A stretch of 64,000 nt of DNA. Source: Achromobacter denitrificans NBRC 15125. Its GTDB lineage: Bacteria > Pseudomonadota > Gammaproteobacteria > Burkholderiales > Burkholderiaceae_B. The DNA lies in contig NZ_BCTQ01000014.1 in assembly GCF_001571365.1 (NCBI RefSeq), positions 62,001-126,000 on the forward strand, written 5' to 3'. Shown here one piece after another: positions 34,174-42,542 of this stretch (position 1 is the stretch's first letter; the number at the start of each line of letters is the position of its first letter). The translations under genes and the position numbers were made by a program. The notes under the pieces were generated by a model that saw only the letters and a list, made by a program, of their open reading frames with translations, was not told the origin of the DNA and did not search any database.

Positions 34174-34535
34174 CCGTAGGATGGGTGGAGCGCGAGATCC
34201 CCACCAAAAGAACGAAAACGGTCAACGCGCGCAACCCATGCGGCCGTGGGCAGATAATGCCCCCGCATCGGCAGGAAAACGATTTGCCTATGGCTGTATC
34301 GGTTGGGCGCGGAGGGTGGCAACGTCCGCCCACGGCCGCATGGGTTGCGCGCGTTGGGGATCGGGGTTCTTGCGGAAGCCGTCTCGCGCTACACCCATCC
34401 TACGCGGCAACGTCCGCCCATTGCCGCATCGGTTGCGCGCGGTGGGTGTCGACGTTTGCTCATGACCGCATGGGTTGCGCGCGCTGGATGTCGGGGTTCT
34501 TGCGGAGGCGGTCTTGCGCTTTACCCATCCTACGG
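34174..34535. repeat. Intergenic repeat cluster bounded by inverted CCGTAGGATGGGT / ACCCATCCTACGG
   Basis: A 362-base segment whose ends are an exact 13-base inverted repeat (34174-34186 and 34523-34535). A further ACCCATCCTACG lies inside at 34393-34404. Between them the unit CGCATGGGTTGCGCGCG occurs twice exactly, with close variants in both orientations, and GGGGTTCTTGCGGA recurs twice. It encodes no recognised transposase. It looks like clustered copies of a small palindromic intergenic repeat, perhaps a non-autonomous element. The right end overlaps the stop codon of the neighbouring LysR gene. Confidence 0.75.
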
Positions 34536-35426
34536 GCCTTCGATATCGCCACGGTTTTCGCGCAGCAGGTCGTACAGGGCCTGGGCGGCGACGGACAGCG
34601 TGCGGCCCTTGCGTTGCACCAGGTAGAGCGGCCGCGTCAGGGCTTTGCCCGCCAGGGGCACGATGCGCAGGTCCGGGCCGCCGAAATGGAACAGCGTCAT
34701 GGCGGGCACCACCGAGATGCCCAGGCCGGCCCGCACCAAACCGGTCGCCGTGGCCAGGTGCTCCACCTCGAAGACCGGCGCCGGCGCGTCCGCGCCGAAG
34801 GCTTCGTCCAGGTGCTTGCGCACGCTGCTGCCGCGCGCGAGCTGGATCACGGGATAGCGCAGGATATCGCGCAGCCGCACTGCCCGGGCGTCCGCCAGCG
34901 GATGATCCGCGCGGCAGACCAGGTAGTAGCGGTCGGCATGCAGGAACTCGCTGTCCAGCTCGGCCATGTCCGGCCGCCGGGACGCCACCGCGAAGTCCAC
35001 CTGGCCGGCCTGCACCATATCGAGGCAGGGATCCAGCAGGGCGTCGCGCAGGTCCACCACGATGCCGGGATGGGCATCGCGGAACCGGGCCAGCAGCCCG
35101 GGCAGCCAGCCGGCCGCCAGCGAGGGCAAGGCCGCCAGCGCCACGCGGCCGCGGCGGCGCGCCGCATGGTCGCGCAGGTCGTCCATGACCAGTTCCATGT
35201 CGGCCAGCAGCCGGCGCGCCGTGGCGTCCAGGATGCGGCCTTCGGCGGTCAGCTCGACGTTGCGGGTATCGCGATCGAACAGGCGCAGGCCGGCGCTGTC
35301 TTCCAGCTGCCGGATCAGGGCGCTGAACGCGGGCTGCGTCAGGTGGCAGCGCTGCGCCGCCCGGGTGAAGTGCTTCTCGTCGGCCAGGGCCACGAAGGCG
35401 CGCAGTTGGCGGGCAGACAGATTCAT
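34530..35426 (-). CDS. LysR-type transcriptional regulator
   Basis: A 298-residue LysR regulator with the usual N-terminal winged helix (LRAFVALADEKHFTRAAQRC, LTQPAFSALIRQLE) and a two-lobed co-inducer domain. It is divergent from the AtuA-like gene, 100 bases away, and is therefore its likely regulator. The C-terminal residues DIEGP and stop codon lie inside the edge of the intergenic repeat cluster, so the original end may have been replaced by repeat sequence. The inducer is unknown. Confidence 0.9.
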   Translation of the reverse strand: MNLSARQLRAFVALADEKHFTRAAQRCHLTQPAFSALIRQLEDSAGLRLFDRDTRNVELTAEGRILDATARRLLADMELVMDDLRDHAARRRGRVALAALPSLAAGWLPGLLARFRDAHPGIVVDLRDALLDPCLDMVQAGQVDFAVASRRPDMAELDSEFLHADRYYLVCRADHPLADARAVRLRDILRYPVIQLARGSSVRKHLDEAFGADAPAPVFEVEHLATATGLVRAGLGISVVPAMTLFHFGGPDLRIVPLAGKALTRPLYLVQRKGRTLSVAAQALYDLLRENRGDIEGP

Positions 35427-35526
35427 GGCTTTTCTCTATGAATTGATCTGATCTTTCTATTTTACTGATCATCCCGCCATCCCTATAGTGATCCGGACAC
35501 CGACTTTCCGCACTGAACCCGGCCCT

Positions 35527-36885
35527 ATGCCCCACTTCCCCCTGCTCATCGGCTGCGCGTCCGGTTTCTCCGGCGACCGCAGCGACGGCGCCGCCGCCGT
35601 GGTGCGCACGCTGGCCGCTCGCGGCGGCGGCGCGCTGATCTTCGAAACGCTGGCCGAGCGCACGCTGGCGCTGGCGCAGTTGGCCCGCAACGACGACCCC
35701 GAACGCGGCTACGAGCCGCTGCTGGACGAACTGGTCGGGCCGGTGCTCGGCGACTGCCTGCGCCACGGCATCAGCATCGTCGGCAACTTCGGCGCCGCCA
35801 ATCCGGCCGCCGCCGCCCGCCGCATCGCCGCGCTGGCGCGCGAACAAGGCCTGCCCCGCCCGCGCATCGCGGTGGTGCATGGCGATGCATTGATCGGCGC
35901 CGCGCAGCGCGACCTGCTGCGGCAGCGCCTGGGCGGCGCGCTCGACGGACTGGACGTGGTCAGCGCCAACGCCTACCTCGGCGCGTCCGAGATCGCGCAG
36001 GCGCTGGCGGCCGGCGCCCAGGTGGTGGTGGCCGGCCGGGTCGCGGATCCCTCCTTGACGCTGGGGCCGGCCCTGGCGCACTTCGGCTGGAGCCTGGACG
36101 ACTGGCCGCGCCTGGGGCGCGCCACCATGGCCGGCCACATGCTGGAATGCGGCCTGCAGGTGACGGGCGGCTACTTCTGCGTGCCCGGCCTGAAAGACGT
36201 GCCCGACGTGCACGCCGCCGGCTTTCCGATCGCCGAGATATACGCCGACGGCGAGTTCGTCATCGGCAAGGCCGACGGCACGGGCGGCATGGTCGACGCG
36301 CGCACGGTCAAGGAACAGCTGCTGTACGAAGTGCACGACCCCGCGCGCTACCTCACGCCCGACGTCGTCGCCGACCTGAGCCGGGCGTCGGTGGCCGAGC
36401 TGGGCCCCGACCGCGTGGCGGTGCGCGGCGTCACCGGCCATGCGCGGCCCGACGAACTGAAGGTCAACGTGTGCTATCGCGGCGGCTGGCTGGCCGAAGC
36501 CGAGATTTCCTATGCCGGCGTCCAGGCCGAGGCGCGCGCCCGGCTCGCGGCGGACATCGTCCGCAAGCGGGTGGACCCGGCGCTGCGCCTGCGCGCCGAC
36601 CTGATCGGCGCCATCAGCATCCTGGCCGACGACGCCGGCGAAATGCGCCGCGCCCTGCCCGAGGGCCACGCCCGCGACGTGCGCCTGCGCATCGCCACCG
36701 AACACCTGGACCGCAAGCTCGCCGAGAGCGTGCTGCGCGAAGTCAACGCGCTGTACACCTGCGGCCCGGCCGGCGGCGGCGGCGTGCGCACCGCGCTGCG
36801 CCCGCGCCTGAACATGCTGTCCTGCACCCTGCCCCGCGACGCCGTGCCCAGCGGCTGGACCTTCCTGGAGGATGCCGCAAAATGA
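35527..36885 (+). CDS. AtuA-family acyclic terpene utilisation-like protein (DUF1446)
   Basis: A 452-residue protein of the AtuA/DUF1446 family. The N-terminus has the signature LLIGCASGFSGDRSD, followed by VGNFGAANPAAAARRI, VVAGRVADPSLTLGP, and GHMLECGLQVTGGYF. Members are found in operons for branched or terpenoid acid breakdown, such as citronellol/geraniol use in Pseudomonas, but their chemistry is poorly defined. The ATG at 35527 is chosen because conservation begins with PHFPLLIG; a GTG at 35488 would add 13 residues. The next gene overlaps by ATGA and encodes the small partner that is fused to AtuA in some relatives. Confidence 0.88.
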   Translation: MPHFPLLIGCASGFSGDRSDGAAAVVRTLAARGGGALIFETLAERTLALAQLARNDDPERGYEPLLDELVGPVLGDCLRHGISIVGNFGAANPAAAARRIAALAREQGLPRPRIAVVHGDALIGAAQRDLLRQRLGGALDGLDVVSANAYLGASEIAQALAAGAQVVVAGRVADPSLTLGPALAHFGWSLDDWPRLGRATMAGHMLECGLQVTGGYFCVPGLKDVPDVHAAGFPIAEIYADGEFVIGKADGTGGMVDARTVKEQLLYEVHDPARYLTPDVVADLSRASVAELGPDRVAVRGVTGHARPDELKVNVCYRGGWLAEAEISYAGVQAEARARLAADIVRKRVDPALRLRADLIGAISILADDAGEMRRALPEGHARDVRLRIATEHLDRKLAESVLREVNALYTCGPAGGGGVRTALRPRLNMLSCTLPRDAVPSGWTFLEDAAK

Positions 36886-37265
36886 GCCCCGACCTGATCC
36901 CCGTGCCGCTGTACCGCCTGGGCCACAGCCGCTCCGGCGACAAGGGCGACATCTCCAATCTCAGCCTGATCGCCTGGGATCCCGAGTGCTATGCGGTCCT
37001 GGAGGCGCAGGCGACCGAGGCCCGCGTCGCGGCCTGGTTCGCCTACCGCCATCCGCGCCGCGTCACCCGCTACCTGGTGCCCACCCTGCATGCGATGAAC
37101 TTCGTGCTGGAAGGCGTGCTGGACGGCGGCGTGAACGACGCCCTCAATCTGGACACGCACGGCAAGAGCCTGTCCTTCCGATTGCTGGACATGACGGTGG
37201 AGGTCAGCCCCGAACTGGCCGGCCGGCTGCCAGACATACCCGGCGACCGCCCCGCGGCCGCCTGA
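36882..37265 (+). CDS. AtuA C-terminal-domain-like small partner protein
   Basis: A 127-residue protein with the signature LGHSRSGDKGDISNLS near its start, which marks the domain found at the C-terminus of AtuA-type proteins or as a separate partner. Another conserved part is MNFVLEGVLDGGVNDALNLD. It overlaps the AtuA-like gene by four bases, so the two chains are probably made in equal amounts and act together. The reaction is not established. Confidence 0.85.
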   Translation: MSPDLIPVPLYRLGHSRSGDKGDISNLSLIAWDPECYAVLEAQATEARVAAWFAYRHPRRVTRYLVPTLHAMNFVLEGVLDGGVNDALNLDTHGKSLSFRLLDMTVEVSPELAGRLPDIPGDRPAAA

Positions 37266-37301
37266 TTCCCGTTCCTATAAAAAACACCACAGGAGACACA
37301 C

Positions 37302-38264
37302 ATGCGCATCGCTTTCAAAGGCCGCCTGGCCCTGCTGCTGGCGGCGGCCCTGCCCTTGCCCGCCCTGGCGCAATTCCCCGCCAAGCCCATCACCTTCATC
37401 GTGCCCTTCGCCGCGGGCAGCGCCACCGACCAGATCGGGCGCGCCATCGGCCAGGGCGTGACGGAACAGACCGGCCAGGCCGTCGTCATCGAGAACAAGC
37501 CGGGCGCCAGCGCGATGATCGGCGCGGCGGCCGGCGCCCGCGCGGCCCCCGACGGCTATACCGTGCTGATCACCACCAACACCACGCATGCCGCCAATGA
37601 ACACCTGTACAAGAGCCTGACCTACGATCCCGTCAAGGACTACGCGCCGCTCACGCTGCTCGGCAAGGGCGGCCAGATCATGGTGGTCAATCCCGCCTCT
37701 CCCGCCAAGACGGTGGGCGAATTCCTGGCGCAGGCCAAGCAGCAACCAGGCAAGCTGAGCTTCGGCAGCGGCAGCTCCAGCAGCCGCATCGCCGGGGAAC
37801 TGCTGCAACAGATGGCGAACGTGCAGCTGCTGCACGTGCCGTACAAGAGCAACCCGCTGGCGATCACCGACCTGCTGGGCGGCCAGATCGACATGATGAT
37901 CACCGACACCGCCACCGGCCTGCCCCAGGTCAAATCGGGCAAGTTGCGCGCGCTGGGCGTGACCGGCCAGGCGCGTTCGGCGTTGGCGCCGGACGTGCCC
38001 ACCATCGCCGAATCGGGCGTGCCGGGCTACGAAATGGGCTACTGGTTCGCCGCCTATGCGCCGGCCGGCACGCCGCCGGAGGTCGTCAAGCGCCTGAACG
38101 AGTTGCTGGTGAAGGCGACGCAGACCGCGCCCGCCAAGCAGTTCTACTCGCAGACGGGCACCGACCCCGCCACGTCCTCGCCGGACGAGCTGGCGCAATT
38201 CCAGCAGGCCGAATCGAAGAAATGGGGCGACATCATCAAGAAGGCCGGCATCCAGCCGGAATGA
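37302..38264 (+). CDS. Bug-family TTT solute receptor
   Basis: A 320-residue periplasmic binding protein of the Bug family (TctC type), very abundant in Bordetella and relatives. It has a Sec signal peptide ending ALPALA before QFPAKP, then the family start PITFIVPFAAGSATDQIGR, GQAVVIENKPGASAMIGA, and GGQIDMMITDTATGLP. Bug proteins bind small carboxylates; this one probably binds the substrate handled by the AtuA-like pair, which is 36 bases upstream in the same operon. No TctA/TctB membrane genes accompany it, which is common for this family. Confidence 0.93.
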   Translation: MRIAFKGRLALLLAAALPLPALAQFPAKPITFIVPFAAGSATDQIGRAIGQGVTEQTGQAVVIENKPGASAMIGAAAGARAAPDGYTVLITTNTTHAANEHLYKSLTYDPVKDYAPLTLLGKGGQIMVVNPASPAKTVGEFLAQAKQQPGKLSFGSGSSSSRIAGELLQQMANVQLLHVPYKSNPLAITDLLGGQIDMMITDTATGLPQVKSGKLRALGVTGQARSALAPDVPTIAESGVPGYEMGYWFAAYAPAGTPPEVVKRLNELLVKATQTAPAKQFYSQTGTDPATSSPDELAQFQQAESKKWGDIIKKAGIQPE

Positions 38265-38291
38265 TCGCCGCGCGCCGGGCCCGGGGCCGCG

Positions 38292-39122
38292 CTACAGCAC
38301 GTCCCGGGCCGCCAGCATCGGGCTGCCGGCGATGCGCTGCGTGATGGCGCGGCAGGCCGCGAGCAGCGGCGCCACATAGGCCGCGTCCGGATCGGGCTTC
38401 TGGCGAAAACGCAGCGTGCTGACGCTGATGGCCGCCACCGGCATCCCGTTGGCCCCGAAAATCGGCGCGCCGAAGCAATGGATGCCGGCTTCGTTTTCTT
38501 CCTCGTCCGCGGCCCAGCCGCGCTCGCGCACGAGGTCGAGCTGCCGGCGCAGGTCCGCCTCGTCCTTCACGGTGTTCGGCGTATGGCGCGCGTAAGGCTG
38601 CGGCAGCTGGTCCAGCGCGGCCCGCAGCGCGTCCTCGTCGAGCATGGCCAGGTAGGCCTTGCCCACCGCCGTCGAATGCATGTAGACATTGGTGCCGATG
38701 CGCGAATTCATCTGCACGACGCTGGGGCTTTCCAGCTTCTCGATATAGACCATGTGCGGCCCGTTGGGCACCGCCAGGTGGACGGTCTCGCCGGTCGCGT
38801 CGCGCAGGTGCTTCAGGTCCTCGACGGCGGCCAGCCGCATTTCCGAGCGCCCCCAGCTGCGGCTGGCCAGCTGGATCAGCCGCGGACCCAGCGTGAGCTT
38901 GCCGCTGCCCGGATGTTCCGCCAGCAGCCGCTCGGCGACCAGCGCCGCCACGGTCCGGTAGACGGTCGGGCGCGGATAGCCGCTGACCTTGCTGAGCTCG
39001 GCGACGGTCATGGGTTCGGGCGTGTCGGCCACCACCTGCAGCACATGCATGAACTTCGAAAAAGCGGCGGTCCCCGCCACCTGCGCGGCGGGCGGTCTGG
39101 CTATGGACTGGGATTCTGGCAT
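38292..39122 (-). CDS. IclR-family transcriptional regulator
   Basis: A 276-residue regulator. The winged helix-turn-helix is MTVAELSKVSGYPRPTVYRT around residue 40, and the C-terminal GAF-like effector domain includes TAVGKAYLAML and an AGIHCFGAPIFG segment. The start at 39122 (ATG) fits the family; longer frames upstream are GC artefacts. It follows the SDR genes on the same strand after a stem-loop, and is the likely regulator of the cupin-Bug-SDR-SDR operon. Confidence 0.92.
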   Translation of the reverse strand: MPESQSIARPPAAQVAGTAAFSKFMHVLQVVADTPEPMTVAELSKVSGYPRPTVYRTVAALVAERLLAEHPGSGKLTLGPRLIQLASRSWGRSEMRLAAVEDLKHLRDATGETVHLAVPNGPHMVYIEKLESPSVVQMNSRIGTNVYMHSTAVGKAYLAMLDEDALRAALDQLPQPYARHTPNTVKDEADLRRQLDLVRERGWAADEEENEAGIHCFGAPIFGANGMPVAAISVSTLRFRQKPDPDAAYVAPLLAACRAITQRIAGSPMLAARDVL

Positions 39123-39152
39123 GGCGGAAAGCGTGGCGATGGCGGACGGACG

Positions 39153-39180
39153 TGGCGTAGCCGCGCGGGCGGCTACGCCA
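39153..39180. terminator. Stem-loop between SDR gene and iclR
   Basis: TGGCGTAGCCG pairs perfectly with CGGCTACGCCA around a 6-base loop in the 95-base gap. No T-tract follows in the minus direction, so it may act with Rho or limit read-through into the regulator gene. Confidence 0.45.
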
Positions 39181-39217
39181 TTATCCCCGCAAACGCGGCC
39201 CGGCGCGTGGGGCGGGG

Positions 39218-39937
39218 TCAAGCCGCGAGGTAGCCGCCGTCGACCGGCAGGATCACGCCCGTCATGAACGCGGCCGCCGGCGCGCACAGGAACGCGACCG
39301 CGTCCGCCACGTCCTCGGGCCGGCCCCAGCGCGCCAGCGGCGTGCGCTGCAGAATGGGCCCGGAACGCGCCGGGTCGTCCTGCAGCGCCTGGGTCAGCGG
39401 CGTGGCGATCCAGCCCGGCGCCACCGCATTGACCCGCACGCCGTCCGCGGCATAGGCCAGGGCCAGCGACTTGGTCAGTTGCGCCACGCCGCCCTTGCTG
39501 GCCGCGTAGGCCGGCACCAGCGAGCCGCCGAAGAAGCTCAGCATGGACGCCGTGTTCACGATGCAGCCGCCGCGCCGCGCCAGGCGTTCCCGGGCCGCGC
39601 TGCATACCCGCATGGTGCCGGTCAGGTTGACCGCGACCACCTGCTCGAACACGGCGGGATCGTGTTCCGCGCCGCGGCGGATCATGCCCGCGCAGTTGAC
39701 CACGATGTCCAGCTCGTCCAGGCCCTGCAACAGGCGCTCGACGTCGCCGGCCTGGCTGACGTCGCCGAGGCGCACGTCGATGCCGGGCGCCAATTCATCC
39801 GCCTGCGATTGCAGCCCGGCCGCGACCGTGCGCGCTCCGAGCGAGGCCAGCCGGTTGGCGACCGCCGCGCCGATGCCCTGCGTGGCGCCGGTGACCAGCG
39901 CCGTCTTGCCCGCGAATAGATCCGCTTTGAACGTCAT
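39218..39937 (-). CDS. SDR-family oxidoreductase
   Basis: A classical 239-residue SDR: TGATQGIGAA cofactor motif, NCAGM, catalytic Ser in VNTASMLSF, YAASKGG with Tyr and Lys, and the PGWIATPL lid segment. The C-terminal MTGVILPVDGGY is typical of 3-hydroxyacyl or sugar/polyol dehydrogenases of the FabG-like group. It lies 10 bases after the other SDR gene in the same operon. The substrate is not known; the operon context suggests breakdown of an imported small organic acid or aromatic ketone. Confidence 0.88.
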   Translation of the reverse strand: MTFKADLFAGKTALVTGATQGIGAAVANRLASLGARTVAAGLQSQADELAPGIDVRLGDVSQAGDVERLLQGLDELDIVVNCAGMIRRGAEHDPAVFEQVVAVNLTGTMRVCSAARERLARRGGCIVNTASMLSFFGGSLVPAYAASKGGVAQLTKSLALAYAADGVRVNAVAPGWIATPLTQALQDDPARSGPILQRTPLARWGRPEDVADAVAFLCAPAAAFMTGVILPVDGGYLAA

Positions 39938-39947
39938 GCCCGCTCGC

Positions 39948-40742
39948 TCAGAAAGTACCGGGATAGGCGCCGCCGTCGGCCAGCACGTTCTGGCCGGTGA
40001 CGTACGCCGCCTGCACGCTGCACAGGAAGGCGCAGATGGCGCCGAACTCTTCGGCGTTGCCGAAGCGCCTGGCGGGGATCGCCGCCTCGCGCGCCGCGCG
40101 CAGCGTGTCCACGTCCTGCCCCGCCTTGGCCGCCGAGGCCGCCAGGCTGGAGGTCAGGCGGCCGGTGGCGAAGGCGCCGGGGAGCAGATTGTTGATGGTG
40201 ACGCCCCGCGCCGCGATGCCGCTGCGCGCCACGCCGGCCACGAAGCCGGTCAGGCCGCTGCGCGCGCCGTTGGACAGGCCCAGGATGTCGATCGGGGCCT
40301 TCACCGCGCTGGACGTGATGTTGACGATGCGCCCGAAGCCGCGTTCGGCCATGCCGTCCACCGTGGCCTTGATGAGCTCGATGGGCGTCAGCATATTGGC
40401 CTCGACCGCGCTCAGCCAGGCCTGGCGGTCCCAATCGCGGAAATCGCCGGGCGGCGGCCCGCCCGCGTTGGTCACCACGATGTCGTAGTCGCGATGCGCC
40501 GCGAAGACCGCGTCGCGGCCCTGCGGCGTGGTGATGTCGGCCGCCACGGCCTTCACGAAGCCCTCGCCCCCCGCCGGACGCTCGCCCAACAGGCGCTGGC
40601 GCGCGCTTTCCAGCGCGTCGGCGCCGCGGGCCACGATCACCACGTTCGCGCCTTCGCGCACCAGGGCCAGCGCGCAGCCGTAGCCCAGGCCTTTGCTGGC
40701 GCCCCCCACCAGGGCGGTCTTGCCGGTGATACCCAGATCCAT
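39948..40742 (-). CDS. SDR-family oxidoreductase
   Basis: A 264-residue SDR with VGGASKGLGYG as cofactor motif, the long-loop motif VTNAGGPPPGDF, NITSSAVK for the Ser, and a Ser/Asn-rich LGLSNGARSGLTGF segment in place of YxxxK. That last feature, with Asn instead of the usual Tyr, is seen in a known sub-branch of SDRs (YgfF/3-oxoacyl reductase-like GGPPP group) but makes the catalytic residue uncertain. It is transcribed with the following SDR and preceding Bug gene. Confidence 0.85.
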   Translation of the reverse strand: MDLGITGKTALVGGASKGLGYGCALALVREGANVVIVARGADALESARQRLLGERPAGGEGFVKAVAADITTPQGRDAVFAAHRDYDIVVTNAGGPPPGDFRDWDRQAWLSAVEANMLTPIELIKATVDGMAERGFGRIVNITSSAVKAPIDILGLSNGARSGLTGFVAGVARSGIAARGVTINNLLPGAFATGRLTSSLAASAAKAGQDVDTLRAAREAAIPARRFGNAEEFGAICAFLCSVQAAYVTGQNVLADGGAYPGTF

Positions 40743-40770
40743 GTTCTGCTCCTTGTCGTGTGCGGGCGAT

Positions 40771-41745
40771 CTATTGGCGCATGCCGAACTTTTCGATCAA
40801 GCCCTTGAACGTTGCATTATCCCGCTCCATCAGCGTCGTGAAGGTTTGCTGGTCGGCCACGACGTAGCCCAGGTTCTGCTCCGCCATGAAGCGCTTCAGG
40901 CTGCCTTCGGCGGCCGCCTTGCGGAAGGCGACGCCCAGCGTGTCCAGCACGGGCTGCGGCGTGCCCTTGGGCGCGGCGATGCCGCGCCAGGTCCCGATGG
41001 AAAGGTCGATGCCGCGCTCTTTCAGCGTGGGCACGTTCTCGAAGCCGGGCACGCGCGCATCCGCCATGACGGCCAGGGGCTTGAGCTTGCCGGCCTTGAC
41101 GTACTGCATCACCTCGGCCGGGCTGACCGCCACCGCGTCGATATGGCCGCCCAGCAGGGCGAGCACCGCCGGATTGCCGCCGTTGAACGGAATATGGTTG
41201 AACTTGGCGCCGGTCTTGTCTTCCAGCGCCGCGGCCGCCAGGTGCCAGATCGAGCCGATGCCGGCATTGCCCACCTGCGTGCTTTCCGGCTTGGCGCGCG
41301 CCGCGGCCAGGAATTCCTCGATGGTGTTGTAGGGCGAATCGGCGCTCACGGTGATCGCCGACGGATCCGCGTTGAGCTGGATGATGGGCGTGAATTTCTG
41401 GTAGGTCGTCTTGGTGAGCCCCAGGTGCGGGATGATCACCATGTCGGCGGTCACCAGCGCCAGCTTGTAGCCATCCGGGCTGCTGTTGGCGACTTCGGTC
41501 AGGCCGATGCCGCCCGCCGCGCCGGGCTTGTTGAGCACGACGATGGGCTGCGACAGGTGCGTGCGCGAAGCGTCGCTCATGGCGCGCGCCATGGCGTCGG
41601 TGCCGCCGCCCGCCGCGAAGGGCACGACGAGTTCGATGGCCCGGCCGGGAAAATTCTGGGCCCGCGCCGCCGGGATGGCGGCGGCCAGGGCCGCGCCGCC
41701 GACGAGCGCGGAGAGGATGCAGCGGGTGAACGCGCGACGTTTCAT
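40771..41745 (-). CDS. Bug-family TTT solute receptor
   Basis: A 324-residue Bug receptor with a twin-basic signal peptide start (MKRRAFTRC) and cleavage after AARA, then QNFPGRAIELVVPFAAGGG. Ligand-site segments include VVLNKPGAAGGIG and LGGHIDAVAVSPAEV. The ATG at 41743-41745 has a GGAG ribosome site. It lies between the cupin gene and the two SDR genes, so it probably captures the substrate of this operon. Confidence 0.93.
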   Translation of the reverse strand: MKRRAFTRCILSALVGGAALAAAIPAARAQNFPGRAIELVVPFAAGGGTDAMARAMSDASRTHLSQPIVVLNKPGAAGGIGLTEVANSSPDGYKLALVTADMVIIPHLGLTKTTYQKFTPIIQLNADPSAITVSADSPYNTIEEFLAAARAKPESTQVGNAGIGSIWHLAAAALEDKTGAKFNHIPFNGGNPAVLALLGGHIDAVAVSPAEVMQYVKAGKLKPLAVMADARVPGFENVPTLKERGIDLSIGTWRGIAAPKGTPQPVLDTLGVAFRKAAAEGSLKRFMAEQNLGYVVADQQTFTTLMERDNATFKGLIEKFGMRQ

Positions 41746-41820
41746 GGTGTCTCCAATAGGTGTTCTTATGGACTGCGAGGGGGGGAGCGAGCGCCGTCCG
41801 GCCCGCAAGGCCGGCCAGCG

Positions 41821-42348
41821 TCAGCGGATGAACTGGCGCACGTAGTCTTCGCCGAGGCCGACCTCGGTGTAGTGCTTGCGGCACATGTCGATCTTGGTGA
41901 AGACGTCTTCGTATCCCATCCCCTTGCCCCAGGGATCGGTGTAGTACATGACGCCGTTGACCTGGAAATACGTGATCATTTCCTCGACGTCGGGCGGCAC
42001 GTACAACGTGTGCGTCTCGCCCGGAGGCTCGAACACATAGCTGCCTTCGGTGGCCTCCCAATCGTGCTCCAGGTAGCGCCAGCGGCCCTTGAGCACGAAG
42101 CCGTGCACGGCCTGCGGATGGCGGTGGCGGCTGAGCACGCCCGACTTCCGCACGCGCAGCAGGTTGGTCCAGTAGCCCTGGCTGGCGTTCAGACAGAGCG
42201 GCCGGAACCAGACGTTCTCGGCCTGCGGCACCCACACTCGTTCATCGGCGGGCACCGCCTGCGGAATCACGATCTCGGGCAGGGCCTCGGGCGGGTTGGG
42301 ATATTGGTAGGGAGTAAGGGGTTCGGCGTCCGGCCTGTCTATGGGCAT
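41821..42348 (-). CDS. Cupin protein, 2,4'-dihydroxyacetophenone dioxygenase-like
   Basis: A 175-residue cupin. The metal-binding motif is SRHRHPQAVHGFVLKG, with a second motif around EPPGETHTLYVP. The sequence pattern is that of 2,4'-dihydroxyacetophenone dioxygenase and relatives, non-heme iron enzymes that cleave a carbon-carbon bond next to an aryl ketone; the true substrate here may differ. It is the first gene of a five-gene run (cupin, Bug, SDR, SDR, IclR), and has an AAGGA ribosome site and a palindromic element upstream. Confidence 0.8.
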   Translation of the reverse strand: MPIDRPDAEPLTPYQYPNPPEALPEIVIPQAVPADERVWVPQAENVWFRPLCLNASQGYWTNLLRVRKSGVLSRHRHPQAVHGFVLKGRWRYLEHDWEATEGSYVFEPPGETHTLYVPPDVEEMITYFQVNGVMYYTDPWGKGMGYEDVFTKIDMCRKHYTEVGLGEDYVRQFIR

Positions 42349-42360
42349 ATCGGTTATCCT

Positions 42361-42393
42361 TCCATAATATGGACATAATGTTTATGTTATGGA
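42361..42393. promoter_or_regulatory. Candidate operator upstream of the cupin operon
   Basis: TCCATAATATGGA (42361-42373) is an odd palindrome, and CATAA...TTATG half-sites follow to 42393. The stretch is AT-rich in a GC-rich context and lies just before the cupin gene start at 42348. IclR proteins bind palindromes of this size, so the IclR at the end of the operon is the likely ligand, though this is inference. Confidence 0.5.
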
Positions 42394-42493
42394 CGAATTA
42401 TAGGGATAGCGTTCTGGCCGGCGACAGCGGGGGCTAACCCTAAGCTGCACCACAACAAGACGGGTTCCGCCCTCCCCGCGCCGGGGCGAAAAA

Positions 42494-42518
42494 AAACCCA
42501 CCGCAATGCGGTGGGTTT
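42494..42518 (-). terminator. Intrinsic terminator of fpr
   Basis: AAACCCACCGC pairs with GCGGTGGGTTT around an AAT loop, with an A-tract at 42489-42496 on the plus strand, i.e. a T-tract after the hairpin in the minus direction. It lies directly after the fpr stop at 42543. Confidence 0.9.
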
Positions 42519-42542
42519 CGATGCTGCGCCGGTGTCGGCGGC

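Noticed and set aside
34174-34535. CRISPR array
   Set aside because: Repeat units are uneven, partly inverted and lack regular spacers; no cas genes are present.
34074-35441. A 455-residue plus-strand frame through the repeat cluster
   Set aside because: It crosses the repeats and lies antisense to a clear LysR gene.
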